A stretch of 64,000 bases of DNA from Gammaproteobacteria bacterium UBA7310 (lineage in GTDB: Bacteria > Pseudomonadota > Gammaproteobacteria > Pseudomonadales > Ketobacteraceae): positions 130,375-194,374 of the forward strand of contig DKQK01000072.1 of assembly GCA_002471665.1 (NCBI GenBank). Reading direction: 5' to 3'. The position numbers and the translations under genes were made by a program. Below the pieces are notes generated by a model. That model had not been told where the DNA came from. It made no database searches and saw only the letters and a program-made list of their open reading frames with translations. Positions 27,182 to 35,892 of this stretch are shown here, piece after piece; position 1 is the stretch's first letter, and each line of letters begins with the position of its first letter.

Positions 27182-28378
27182 CTAGTTGGAAGCAGATGTA
27201 GCGGGAATCTTATTGTCGGCTGCAGTCAGATCGATGATATTGATGGTCGCTGCAATCACGCTGCACTGTTCAAATTGCGATAAAAAATGGCGGCGGCTGT
27301 TGGTTGCCAGGGTCTGATAGTGTTGTTGGCTGGAGAATATAGACTGGATCGCCTGGTTGAGGGCTTGCTGATTGCCGGGTTTGACCAGGTATCCGTTCCT
27401 GCCATCAACGACAATCTCCCGGCAGCCTGCGGTGTCAAATGCGATCAGTGGCAAGCCGGTGGCTGCGGCCTCTACTAATATACGGGGTACCCCTTCGCCA
27501 TACATGGAAGGTAGAACAACAAGATCGACGCTGCGTAACAGCGGAGCCATGTCCTCTATATGACCTAGCAGGGTAATGTTGGTGTGACAGAGTTGGTCAA
27601 GATCTTCCTGTTGCAGAGATTCAGGATTGCCCGGATCAGGTTGGCCTGCAATACAGAATTCATAGGCTTCACCCAGTTGCTTCGCTGCGCCAATAAAGTA
27701 GTCAATTCCTTTGGATCTTAATAGACGCGAAGCAAATAGTACGCGCTTGTTACCGCTGCATGATGGATACGGGGATGTTGGGGTGGGAGTGTGTGATTGA
27801 CGCGCCAACCACGATGCGGAGGGTTGGAAGCGGGAGCCGTCCACACCGGAGCCTTTGATCAAATGCAATTGCCCAGGTGAAATGATTCCGTTGTTTAAGA
27901 AGAATGTCTGATCGTCAGGGTTTTGTACGATGCAGTGGGAGTGACGGCCCGCAAGGGAATGCTTCATCAAGAATCTTACCGCTGGTTTCAATGGCTTCAT
28001 TGCCCAATGCCGGGAGCTGAAAACCGAGCCCATCCCCGCTACCGTATTAACCCTGCGATGCAGGCCAGCCAAGCGCGCGGCAATGGATCCATGGACAACG
28101 CATTTAATGGTAAAGTTGAAAATTACGTTAGGTTTGAGGCCTTTAAGTAGATGAGACAGGCGTAGAATCAGTGCCAGCTCTTGCAACGGATTAAGGCTAC
28201 GGCGATTCATTCTGAGTTCAATAACTGTGAACCCCTGATCGCGAAGTGACGCGATGTACCTGTCTTTTGGGGCAATCAGAATGACATGCCAGCCTCGTTC
28301 AACAAGCGCGTGGGCTAAGGGCAAACGAAAGTTATAGAGGTACCAGGCGGTATTGGCGAACAGTACAATTTTTTTCAT
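27182..28378 (-). CDS. GT4-family glycosyltransferase
   Basis: A 398-residue GT-B enzyme. The N-terminal acceptor domain starts IVLFANTAWYLYNFRLPLA, typical of the WaaG/Cap-like GT4 subgroup; the donor domain (about 205-370) includes RLLRSKGIDYFI and the nucleotide-sugar EX7E region EGVPRILVEA near residue 300, followed by AGCREIVVDGRNG. It would add a hexose or deoxyhexose to the lipid-linked repeat unit on the cytoplasmic face. It is transcribed opposite to its neighbours: its start lies 89 bases from the divergent asparagine-synthase-like gene, and its 3' end faces the TIGR03790 gene with a 19-base gap. Donor and linkage cannot be read from sequence. Confidence 0.9.
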   Translation of the reverse strand: MKKIVLFANTAWYLYNFRLPLAHALVERGWHVILIAPKDRYIASLRDQGFTVIELRMNRRSLNPLQELALILRLSHLLKGLKPNVIFNFTIKCVVHGSIAARLAGLHRRVNTVAGMGSVFSSRHWAMKPLKPAVRFLMKHSLAGRHSHCIVQNPDDQTFFLNNGIISPGQLHLIKGSGVDGSRFQPSASWLARQSHTPTPTSPYPSCSGNKRVLFASRLLRSKGIDYFIGAAKQLGEAYEFCIAGQPDPGNPESLQQEDLDQLCHTNITLLGHIEDMAPLLRSVDLVVLPSMYGEGVPRILVEAAATGLPLIAFDTAGCREIVVDGRNGYLVKPGNQQALNQAIQSIFSSQQHYQTLATNSRRHFLSQFEQCSVIAATINIIDLTAADNKIPATSASN

Positions 28379-28467
28379 ACTACTGTGATCAAATAGAGGC
28401 TTACCGTACCGTTAAGCAGGCAAAGCGGCGAATTGAAACACCTATTAAAGCGAAAGATGATTGCGAA

Positions 28468-29958
28468 ATGATTAACACCTATTACCCTGGTCAGAGGGAG
28501 CTGAATCTGCGTTCTGATATTGCCGCAGAGAACCCACTGTATATTTACACACACCCAGACTATATGTTGTATTCCAACTCCGTCACCGCATTGCTGAGTG
28601 ATGACAGGGTGCGGGTTAAGGTGTCCAGTTCAGGGTTATCATTTTTGCTGCAAAGCGGCGTCGTGCCGCCGCCGGCCACCATCTACCAGAATGTATATGT
28701 GTTGGGGTTTGGTGACAGCCTTAAAGTAACTACTGAGAAAGGGCGTGTGGTCACTCACTTCCATCATAAGTTCCCTTTTCGTCGAAACCAGCGAACCGAG
28801 GCGCCGCCGGTAAGTACAGACAAAGAGGATATATTCTCATTACTGTCTGCGGCGATGGCTGAGCGGCTAAAGGTGGGAAGGCCAAGTTTTCTGTTTCACA
28901 GTGCAGGAAAAGACAGCAATATGTTGGCATGTGCCGCCGCTGAGGCTGGTTGGCAGGATAGAATTACCTTGCTTACCCATCATTCCAATGGGGGTAATGA
29001 CGAAAGTGAGATCAGTGAATCCATTGCCAGAAAGTTGGGATTTCGTCATCAGGTACTGGAGGAGGTTGATCGACTGGGGGAAAGCGAGAAGTCGGCTATA
29101 GAAAGTTTCTTCATTAATGCACCATTCCCCGGTATCGACCCGGTGACCTTGGCCTATCCGCTGTATACTCTGCAGGTGGAGGGCTTAATATCAGGCTCCA
29201 ATATCATCGACGGCGGTGGCAATGACTGCTACCTCTTTATTCCACCCAGTATGAAAGACTACCGCATGTTGCCCATATTGAACTACAGTTCCCGGCTGGC
29301 GTGGTTACGTTATCTGACGGCATCGGAGAGCAGATTGGCTCCGTTACTGAAAACGCCCGCCGAACATTATGGAATGAGCGGCCTGAGCACAAGGGATGCA
29401 CTGAGGATATATCCGGCAGGGGAGGCGGTTTATGATCATTGGCGCCGAATTTCGGATCAGCGGAGCGAATTGGATGCGGTTGAACATAAAACGGATATTC
29501 ATGCCGGTATAACAGCTGCTGAGCTGCATATCCGCAAGGTACGTTCATTTAGTGACGCCTTCAATCATAATCTGGTGCTGCCGTTTTCCAGCTCCAGCGT
29601 TGCCAGCTATTTTTCCCGTCTGCCTGAGAAAGCGCTATTTGACACTGCATCCGGGAAGAATAAGCTGATTTTTCGGAGTATTCTAAAGGAGCATATTGGT
29701 CTGGATAGCGATAAAATCGGCAAAATGGGTTATAGCTACAATTTTACATCAGTTATCAATATGAACCGTAAATTGATACTGGAAACCATCCTGACCAGCT
29801 CATTGTGGAATACCGCAGCTGTCAATAAGTTGCTTGAGCGCTGTTATGCTACCGCCAATTCTAGACACAAGTACGCCAGAATGTTGGCCCGCAACATATA
29901 CCGCCTCTATTTGATTTCTGGTTGGTATCAGCACTGTAAGTATCTCGATCACGAATAA
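28468..29958 (+). CDS. Asparagine-synthase-like PP-loop protein without glutaminase cysteine
   Basis: A 496-residue protein with an asparagine synthase C-terminal domain. The PP-loop is HSAGKDSN (about residues 148-155), equivalent to SGGxDSS; further conserved parts include HHSNGGNDESE (about 170) and DGGGNDCY (about 250). The N-terminus starts MINTYY and keeps only beta-strand remnants of the glutaminase fold; the catalytic Cys2 of class II amidotransferases is missing, so ammonia release from glutamine is not expected. Such proteins in EPS and O-antigen clusters may amidate uronic acids or activate other carboxylates. It precedes the polymerase by 35 bases and is transcribed with it. Confidence 0.8.
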   Translation: MINTYYPGQRELNLRSDIAAENPLYIYTHPDYMLYSNSVTALLSDDRVRVKVSSSGLSFLLQSGVVPPPATIYQNVYVLGFGDSLKVTTEKGRVVTHFHHKFPFRRNQRTEAPPVSTDKEDIFSLLSAAMAERLKVGRPSFLFHSAGKDSNMLACAAAEAGWQDRITLLTHHSNGGNDESEISESIARKLGFRHQVLEEVDRLGESEKSAIESFFINAPFPGIDPVTLAYPLYTLQVEGLISGSNIIDGGGNDCYLFIPPSMKDYRMLPILNYSSRLAWLRYLTASESRLAPLLKTPAEHYGMSGLSTRDALRIYPAGEAVYDHWRRISDQRSELDAVEHKTDIHAGITAAELHIRKVRSFSDAFNHNLVLPFSSSSVASYFSRLPEKALFDTASGKNKLIFRSILKEHIGLDSDKIGKMGYSYNFTSVINMNRKLILETILTSSLWNTAAVNKLLERCYATANSRHKYARMLARNIYRLYLISGWYQHCKYLDHE

Positions 29959-29993
29959 ACCGGTAATGAGTTGGTCATTATGCTGACATATCC

Positions 29994-31475
29994 ATGCTTC
30001 ATGCTTGCGTCGGAATGGATCAAAATCTCATACTATTAGGCATTACATCCAGCCTGCTCATTGTATTTGGTGCAGTAGGCACCCTGTTTCGTTATCGGAC
30101 AAACGAAATCTTGTACCTGGCTGACTGGTTTGTGGCTGCGTTGGTAGGGTATGGTGGTTTCGCCATGCTGACGTTTATAGGCTATCTGGCTGCCAATCCG
30201 GATGCCAGATTGCTCGTTTCAGAGCACAGCACCCTTGCGTGGATCTATCCTGTGCTGTGCTGCCTGGTCATTGTCGGCACTTGGTTGTCAATATGGGCAT
30301 TCAATCCAGCCGACAAACTCAATCCCTTGAATCAACACTGGGCGATTGTTCCACCATTGATGCGATATCAAATAGTGGCTGTGGCGATGCTAGTGATCGG
30401 GCTGGTGAGCTATTGGCTCTACGCCCGATCCTATGGAGGCTTTTCGCAGTTGTTGGCGCAGGCTGCAGGTATTCGAGCGGGGTTGGTTGATGTAGGAGAT
30501 AACCCGTATACATTTCTTAAGCGTTTTGGTGGCTTTGTTTTCTTCTCTGTGTTGATCTTCTCTGGAATAATACTGACCAAAAGCAAAGGGGCACTACATT
30601 CTGTTCTAAGTTGGAGTGGTTTTTCGATCTCATTTGCGGTGTCACTGTTCATACTTTACAGCTGGGAAGGGCGGCTCGGTCTGGTGATGTTTTTATTGAT
30701 TGTTCCGCTTGGTTATCTTCTCCATAAAAGCGGTCCATCTCTAAAGACCCTGAGAAGGTCGCTACTGCTTGTTATCATTCCGGCAATTGTTTTACCCGCC
30801 AGTAGCGCTATATGGGGGAAATCATCCAACTTGGAAAATGTTGGGGCCTTTTTTGTAAAAGAACTTTCGTACCCTGTTGTGTCGCTCACCAGGGCCCATG
30901 AGACTAACAGCCTAAGATACATGAAGGATATTCTGGCTGCCCCGGCCTATCTCTTTCCCACACGTGTCTGGCAGGGCATTCTGGGATTGGATACGGCCAC
31001 CGATGTCAATACCAGAAATATAATCGGCGTTAGTAAAGGGGAGCGTGGTTCAACGACGGCGGCACCGGTGGATATCGTAACATTCTCATTCATGCAGGCA
31101 CATTATCTTGGCGCAGTGATCGTCGGATTTCTGATTGGGGCCGTGCTGTGCAGGCTGGATGTGTTTATCGCCCGGCATTTTTATGGTGGAACACGGGCGA
31201 TGTTACTGAGTTACTCAGTGCTTTTTGTTGCAACCAACACCGTACTCTACGGAGACCCGAAGCACATAATCGTCCGCAACTTCCACTTTATTATTGGTAT
31301 CGTGTTGCTTTGGTGGTTGGCAAGACGAGATACGAAAACGTCACATGCAACGACCCTTCAGAGTAATCCAATTCATGCCCCTGCTCGACTGGACAATTCT
31401 ATTCGCATTAACTACGTTCTATATACCGATTCACACGTGGATACACAGGCAGAAAAGCAGTTTAATTTTGTGTAA
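29994..31475 (+). CDS. Wzy-like oligosaccharide repeat-unit polymerase
   Basis: A 493-residue integral membrane protein with about ten to twelve hydrophobic segments spread over residues 10-440 and a long polar loop around residues 275-345 (containing LTRAHETNSLRYMKD). This topology, with a large periplasmic loop in the second half, is that of O-antigen/EPS polymerases; sequence conservation is too low for a named subfamily. It would join repeat units at the periplasmic face under control of the Wzz-type protein. Met at 30015 is an alternative start. Local context, with a flippase, a chain-length protein and glycosyltransferases, makes polymerase the best assignment; an O-antigen ligase-like role is the main alternative. 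Confidence 0.72.
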   Translation: MLHACVGMDQNLILLGITSSLLIVFGAVGTLFRYRTNEILYLADWFVAALVGYGGFAMLTFIGYLAANPDARLLVSEHSTLAWIYPVLCCLVIVGTWLSIWAFNPADKLNPLNQHWAIVPPLMRYQIVAVAMLVIGLVSYWLYARSYGGFSQLLAQAAGIRAGLVDVGDNPYTFLKRFGGFVFFSVLIFSGIILTKSKGALHSVLSWSGFSISFAVSLFILYSWEGRLGLVMFLLIVPLGYLLHKSGPSLKTLRRSLLLVIIPAIVLPASSAIWGKSSNLENVGAFFVKELSYPVVSLTRAHETNSLRYMKDILAAPAYLFPTRVWQGILGLDTATDVNTRNIIGVSKGERGSTTAAPVDIVTFSFMQAHYLGAVIVGFLIGAVLCRLDVFIARHFYGGTRAMLLSYSVLFVATNTVLYGDPKHIIVRNFHFIIGIVLLWWLARRDTKTSHATTLQSNPIHAPARLDNSIRINYVLYTDSHVDTQAEKQFNFV

Positions 31476-31530
31476 TAGGTGTCGGTAGTCCGAACGATAT
31501 GCAGTCATACTTGAACACGAGTTGTGCAAT

Positions 31531-32814
31531 ATGATTATTTTATCTCGATACTGCAGTGTCTTATGGGTAGTGCTTGCAATGTTGGGGGGATATTCGGTGC
31601 CTGTTGTTGCAGAAATATGTCACGATAGTGACAGCCGAAAAGCCACCTACATCGGTCTGCACAATTTGCTCGAAGGAACCGATCGCCGCTGGTACACCAT
31701 CATACCACTGAATAGAGATCTCAGCTTTTACAATTCCAGAAAAGCCCTGTTAGTGGCCGAAAATATAGTGATGCTCCAGATGCCGTCCGGAGGCTGGAGA
31801 AAAAATGTCAGCCCCGAGTGCAGTTTGCTTACCCAAGATGACGCACAACGGCTGTTTGATACAGCGGCAGATCATTTCTATCCTCAAATACAGCAGTATC
31901 ATCATAATGTCAGTACCTTGGACAACAACGCAACCCATTCCCACATCCGGTTCCTGATGCGGGTCAATCAATATTACCCACGTGACGAGTTTGAATTGGC
32001 GATTATCAGGGGGCTGGAATACATTCTGGACGCACAATACAGCTTTGGTGGCTGGCCGCAAAACTATCCTAATTTAAGTAGCTACGGAAAATACGTAACC
32101 TTTAATGATGGTGCCATGGTTGGGGCCATGACAGCCTTATCTGATGCGATGGAAGGTGCATATGATTATCTGTCTGAACCACTATTGGTACGATGTGAAC
32201 GCGCTTATGACAGAGGGATGCAATATATTCTCAATGCGCAGATTGAAGTCAATGGTTTTCCCACTGGGTGGGCTCAACAATATCTGCCTGACACCCAGTA
32301 TACGCCGGCACAGGGGCGTATTTATGAGCTGCCTGCCATCTCAACCAAGGAAACAATAGGCATAATAAAGCTCTTATTGCGTGACAAGAGCCCGTCACTG
32401 AAGATGAAGACGGCTGTCAATTCTGCAATCAATTGGTTGCGCTGGGCAAAGATTGAAAACGTCGAAGTGAGAAAAGTGTATAACGATAGATGGGATCAGA
32501 TCTTTACGCTTTACTATACGGAAGACCCTGCCGGACAGCCTGACTATCATAGATTTGATGGTGGCCGGTTTGGTTATGACAAAGTGGTGGTACGAGATTC
32601 AAAGGCAGAACCGATCTGGGCACAATTCTACAGCATCAAAACAGCTCAACCATTGTTTTCCGGGTGGGATGGGATAGCGAAATCGAATCTGGCAGACATA
32701 GACTATGAGCGACGGGTTAGCTATGGTTGGTATATTTCCGAAAGAAAAGTTAACCACATAAATAATCGTCAGTATCAGGATGTTTCAGTACCAGACTTTG
32801 TACCGCCAGAGTGA
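31531..32814 (+). CDS. Pectate lyase, polysaccharide lyase family 10
   Basis: A 427-residue exported polysaccharide lyase. A signal peptide (about 1-27, ending VVAEI) is followed by an alpha/alpha toroid-like domain with family motifs: MLQMPSGGWRKN (about 85), LDNNATHSHIRFLMR (about 128), FNDGAMVGAM (about 190) and GRIYELPAISTKETIGI (about 260). These match PL10 (Pec_lyase) enzymes, which cleave polygalacturonate by beta-elimination. In an export cluster it more likely trims or releases the cell's own uronic-acid polymer than feeds on pectin. ATG 31531 follows the polymerase stop by 55 bases; TTG 31522 is possible but gives a less typical leader. Confidence 0.85.
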   Translation: MIILSRYCSVLWVVLAMLGGYSVPVVAEICHDSDSRKATYIGLHNLLEGTDRRWYTIIPLNRDLSFYNSRKALLVAENIVMLQMPSGGWRKNVSPECSLLTQDDAQRLFDTAADHFYPQIQQYHHNVSTLDNNATHSHIRFLMRVNQYYPRDEFELAIIRGLEYILDAQYSFGGWPQNYPNLSSYGKYVTFNDGAMVGAMTALSDAMEGAYDYLSEPLLVRCERAYDRGMQYILNAQIEVNGFPTGWAQQYLPDTQYTPAQGRIYELPAISTKETIGIIKLLLRDKSPSLKMKTAVNSAINWLRWAKIENVEVRKVYNDRWDQIFTLYYTEDPAGQPDYHRFDGGRFGYDKVVVRDSKAEPIWAQFYSIKTAQPLFSGWDGIAKSNLADIDYERRVSYGWYISERKVNHINNRQYQDVSVPDFVPPE

Positions 32815-32838
32815 AGTAAAAATAATGCCTCTTTACTC

Positions 32839-33516
32839 TTAATCAAAAGCGTAGTCGAACAATTTTATTTCTTCTTGGTAGATCGTTGAAATCAGATCTC
32901 GGTTAGCCTGATCGTAGGCGTCGCGATAATCCGCTCCATCGCCTTTTGTCTTATGAGGGAGATCAGGCGTTTCAATTCCTATTTTGTTGCATATAGTGCC
33001 GAAATCCGCATTGAGATTCTCGAATCGGCCGATGTAGTCCATGTCAACTCTGCCGGTGTAATCTGTTATCCAATAGAGTTGAGAACGGAGCATGCCTCTG
33101 CCGGCATGTTGATGTAAAAATTCATGAAATGAGATATCGCTTTGCCCAGCTGCTCCTTTATGGAGCGGATCACGTATATAATTACGATACCATGAGTAGG
33201 CCCTGGCCCACGGGTTTCTTACAATGGTGAATTTAAAGTAGTCCTGGTATTGGCGAGGGCTGACCTGAATTTTGTTATTGGGATTGCTCACGTTGGGGGA
33301 AAGGTGATGTTTAAACCGGCGCCCGACTTCGAACAGATTTCCACGTTCATGGAGTCGATGCAGGTTGCTGAAGGCTGGCTGCAGCATGCGCAGGCTGCGA
33401 TGATCCTGTCCACCTCTGCCGCGATGGGAGTCCAGGTGCCCGAAAACCTGTTCGATGCTGGTGCCAGCGCATTTTGGAATGTGGATAAAGATGAACCGAT
33501 GCTCGTGGGAAATCAT
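32839..33516 (-). CDS. Sulfotransferase family 2 domain protein
   Basis: A 225-residue PAPS-dependent sulfotransferase-like protein. The N-terminus contains FIHIPKCAGTS (about residues 9-19), the 5'-phosphosulfate-binding loop of the sulfotransferase_2 family, and FTIVRNPWARAYSWY (about 96-110) matches the 3'-phosphate-binding motif with its Arg and Ser. It would transfer sulfate to a hydroxyl of the polysaccharide, which fits a marine sulfated EPS. Its ATG overlaps the stop of the upstream glycosyltransferase (ATGA), so it is the last gene of a minus-strand operon; the convergent lyase gene ends 24 bases away. Confidence 0.85.
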   Translation of the reverse strand: MISHEHRFIFIHIPKCAGTSIEQVFGHLDSHRGRGGQDHRSLRMLQPAFSNLHRLHERGNLFEVGRRFKHHLSPNVSNPNNKIQVSPRQYQDYFKFTIVRNPWARAYSWYRNYIRDPLHKGAAGQSDISFHEFLHQHAGRGMLRSQLYWITDYTGRVDMDYIGRFENLNADFGTICNKIGIETPDLPHKTKGDGADYRDAYDQANRDLISTIYQEEIKLFDYAFD

Positions 33517-34646
33517 GGAATGAGCTTTCTGAAGGGTGAATTTCTAAATGGCCGCTGGTAGAGTTCACGCCAACGAGTTGCAATAATGTCCAAGTCAAAA
33601 TTTTGGACTATATGGGAGCGGGCGTATTCGCCAAAATATTGTCGATCACACTCTGGTAGATTCATTAGCTCTGCCATTTTATCTGCGAGCAATGTTGGGT
33701 TCTGTGGCGGGGCCAGGTAACCGTTGCTTCCCTCCACCACCAGATCGCTGTTACCACCCACATTAGTCACAACGGCCGGCAGGGAGCAGCTGAGTGCTTC
33801 AAGCAATACGATGGGCAATCCTTCCCAAGCCGATCCCAGTACGAATCCATCTGCCATGCTGTACCATTCCATCAGATCATTGCGGTTTCCCAGCAGAGTG
33901 ACCCTGTCATCCAAGCCCAAGGATGTCACTCGAGAGGAAACGGAACGTTGTTCCGGGCCATCTCCCACAATATACAGCTTAGGTTTAGCACGATGTTCTG
34001 CTATTTGACTGAATGCCTGCAGTAAATTAGGTAGATCTTTCTGAGTTGTGAGACTACCGACATACAGCCAGATGAAGTTATCTGTTGAATTCATCTTTTT
34101 GCGATATACCCGCCTTGCAGTCTGGTCGCGGCGGAATGCGTTTGTGTCGATGCCATTTTCAACCAGCTCACATGCATGATTTCGTACCAATCCATCAACA
34201 TTGTATCGGTCAACGGCAGCACGACTCACATTAGTGGTTACATCGCAGAATTTGTCGGTGATACGATACATCCAGTCACGAAACCTGCTGCCTTCCCGTA
34301 TGTTGTGGGCGGTGGACACGAACAGGGCACGTCTCCAGGTAATATAAATAAGCCGTGTGAGTATGTTGGAATGGTACATATGTGAATGCACAATGTCCGG
34401 GTGGTATTGTACAATGGCTTTGCGTAACCTGATTAGCGCCACTGGCAGCTGGTAAGATTCATCGAAATCCACACACTGAAAGTCCAAATCGGCCTGCTTT
34501 ACCTTGTCCAGAAAATATGGCTCTGGCATGTTCAGGGTGATGATCTTGATGGCGTGCCCCAGATTTCTCTGGCGATCAGCAATCGCCAGGAGCTGGAATT
34601 CTGCGCCACCGTACTCCAGCTTTTTTATCACGTATAAAATTCTCAC
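33513..34646 (-). CDS. GT4-family glycosyltransferase
   Basis: A 377-residue GT-B enzyme. The acceptor domain begins ILYVIKKLEYGGAEFQLL, with the GGAE signature of GT4 proteins; the donor domain (about 190-350) carries VGSLTTQKDLPNLLQAF, VGDGPEQ and the EX7E region EGLPIVLLEA (about 285-294), followed by VVTNVGGNSD. The start is GTG, overlapping the stop of the upstream glycosyltransferase in GTGA, and its own stop overlaps the sulfotransferase start, so the three genes are translationally coupled. It would extend the EPS repeat unit at the cytoplasmic face; sugar unknown. Confidence 0.92.
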   Translation of the reverse strand: MRILYVIKKLEYGGAEFQLLAIADRQRNLGHAIKIITLNMPEPYFLDKVKQADLDFQCVDFDESYQLPVALIRLRKAIVQYHPDIVHSHMYHSNILTRLIYITWRRALFVSTAHNIREGSRFRDWMYRITDKFCDVTTNVSRAAVDRYNVDGLVRNHACELVENGIDTNAFRRDQTARRVYRKKMNSTDNFIWLYVGSLTTQKDLPNLLQAFSQIAEHRAKPKLYIVGDGPEQRSVSSRVTSLGLDDRVTLLGNRNDLMEWYSMADGFVLGSAWEGLPIVLLEALSCSLPAVVTNVGGNSDLVVEGSNGYLAPPQNPTLLADKMAELMNLPECDRQYFGEYARSHIVQNFDLDIIATRWRELYQRPFRNSPFRKLIP

Positions 34647-35776
34647 GGGGTACTCAGGCTCAAAGTTGAAACCAGAATCTGGTACTGATCAACGATAGGT
34701 CGGAGGCCGAAAGTGCCTGCGCAATGCGCCATTGCCCTTTTGTTTCTCAATGTAGTGGTGGGCGAAAAGCGTGATTGAATGACGTTACGCATCACGATGC
34801 TCAGTCGGTCCGAGGAACGGGTAGGAACCAGTTCACCCAATGTGCCATTGTTTAGGATTTCTCTTGAGCCTCCGGAACAGTCAGTGGAGATGACCGGGGT
34901 GCCCAACGCCATAGCCTGGATCAAGGTATTTGGCAGGCCCTCCCACAGAGAACTGAGTACAAACAAATCTGCCTGTTTCATGTAACAAAATGGGTTGTTG
35001 ACGAATCCCGGCAGATCTACATGCTCTGCTATTCCAAGTGCGCGGGCCTGTTGCATCAGGTTCGCTCTTTCCTCACCTTCACCAAGAATAATCAACCTAG
35101 CTACCAGATGTTGTCTCAGTTTGGCAAACGCATCTATCAGGGTTGGGAAGTCCTTTTGTCGGCACAATCTACCGGCTGCAACGATGACGGGCACAGTGTG
35201 GCTTTTAAGCCAGGGATGGGTTACGGCGCTTTCAGCGTGCTTAAACATGAGATCGGATACGACGGGATTGTGAATAATTTGGACCCGGTAAGGATCAATG
35301 CCTGCGTGGGTGATAAGATCCTTTCGAGTATCTTCGGACACTGCAACAATTGCGTCTGCGCGGGGGTATAGCCATTTCATCAGAAACGGCATACACCGCT
35401 CTTTCAGATTGTTGTCCTCCATCAGTTGTGTGCCAATGGTATTGGCCTCCCTGACGATCAACCTAAACGAATGGGGTGACATCAGTTTTGCGGTCACAGC
35501 CAAAAGGTTTACATGACGCATGGTGGAAAGAAGCGCCTCTGGTTGTCTTCGCCTGATATGCTTCAGCAGCGGAACCAGGCACCGGCTCAGCCTGTGGTTC
35601 CTAAGATCAATCAGATTCACACTGGCAGGAACATCATTTATATAGGCACCTTCAGCCTTACACAAAACCAAATCCACTTCATGACCTCTCTCAGCCAGTT
35701 CAGTAGCGATGGTCAACATAACTCTTTCTGCACCACCGCCGCGTAACGATGGTAGTAAGATGGAGATTCTCTGCAT
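34643..35776 (-). CDS. GT4-family glycosyltransferase
   Basis: A 377-residue GT-B glycosyltransferase starting ISILLPSLRGGGAERVML (GGAE acceptor-domain signature). The donor domain has AAGRLCRQKDFPTLIDAF (about 195), GEGEERANL and the EX7E region EGLPNTLIQA (about 283-292; the second Glu is replaced by Gln), then STDCSGGSREI. Loss of the second EX7E glutamate is seen in some active GT4 enzymes but is worth noting. The ATG at 35776 aligns with family starts; a further seven codons upstream are open. It is the first of three coupled minus-strand genes, with 95 bases to the flippase gene behind it. Confidence 0.88.
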   Translation of the reverse strand: MQRISILLPSLRGGGAERVMLTIATELAERGHEVDLVLCKAEGAYINDVPASVNLIDLRNHRLSRCLVPLLKHIRRRQPEALLSTMRHVNLLAVTAKLMSPHSFRLIVREANTIGTQLMEDNNLKERCMPFLMKWLYPRADAIVAVSEDTRKDLITHAGIDPYRVQIIHNPVVSDLMFKHAESAVTHPWLKSHTVPVIVAAGRLCRQKDFPTLIDAFAKLRQHLVARLIILGEGEERANLMQQARALGIAEHVDLPGFVNNPFCYMKQADLFVLSSLWEGLPNTLIQAMALGTPVISTDCSGGSREILNNGTLGELVPTRSSDRLSIVMRNVIQSRFSPTTTLRNKRAMAHCAGTFGLRPIVDQYQILVSTLSLSTP

Positions 35777-35892
35777 GGTGCGGCTAAATAGCCGCATAAA
35801 CGGCTATCCTGTTACGTGTGTAATTGTGATAGGCCCGCAGTATAGTGTGACTTGGTTGCAAAATTGTGGCTGCTCGTGGCTGACCTTTTTTG

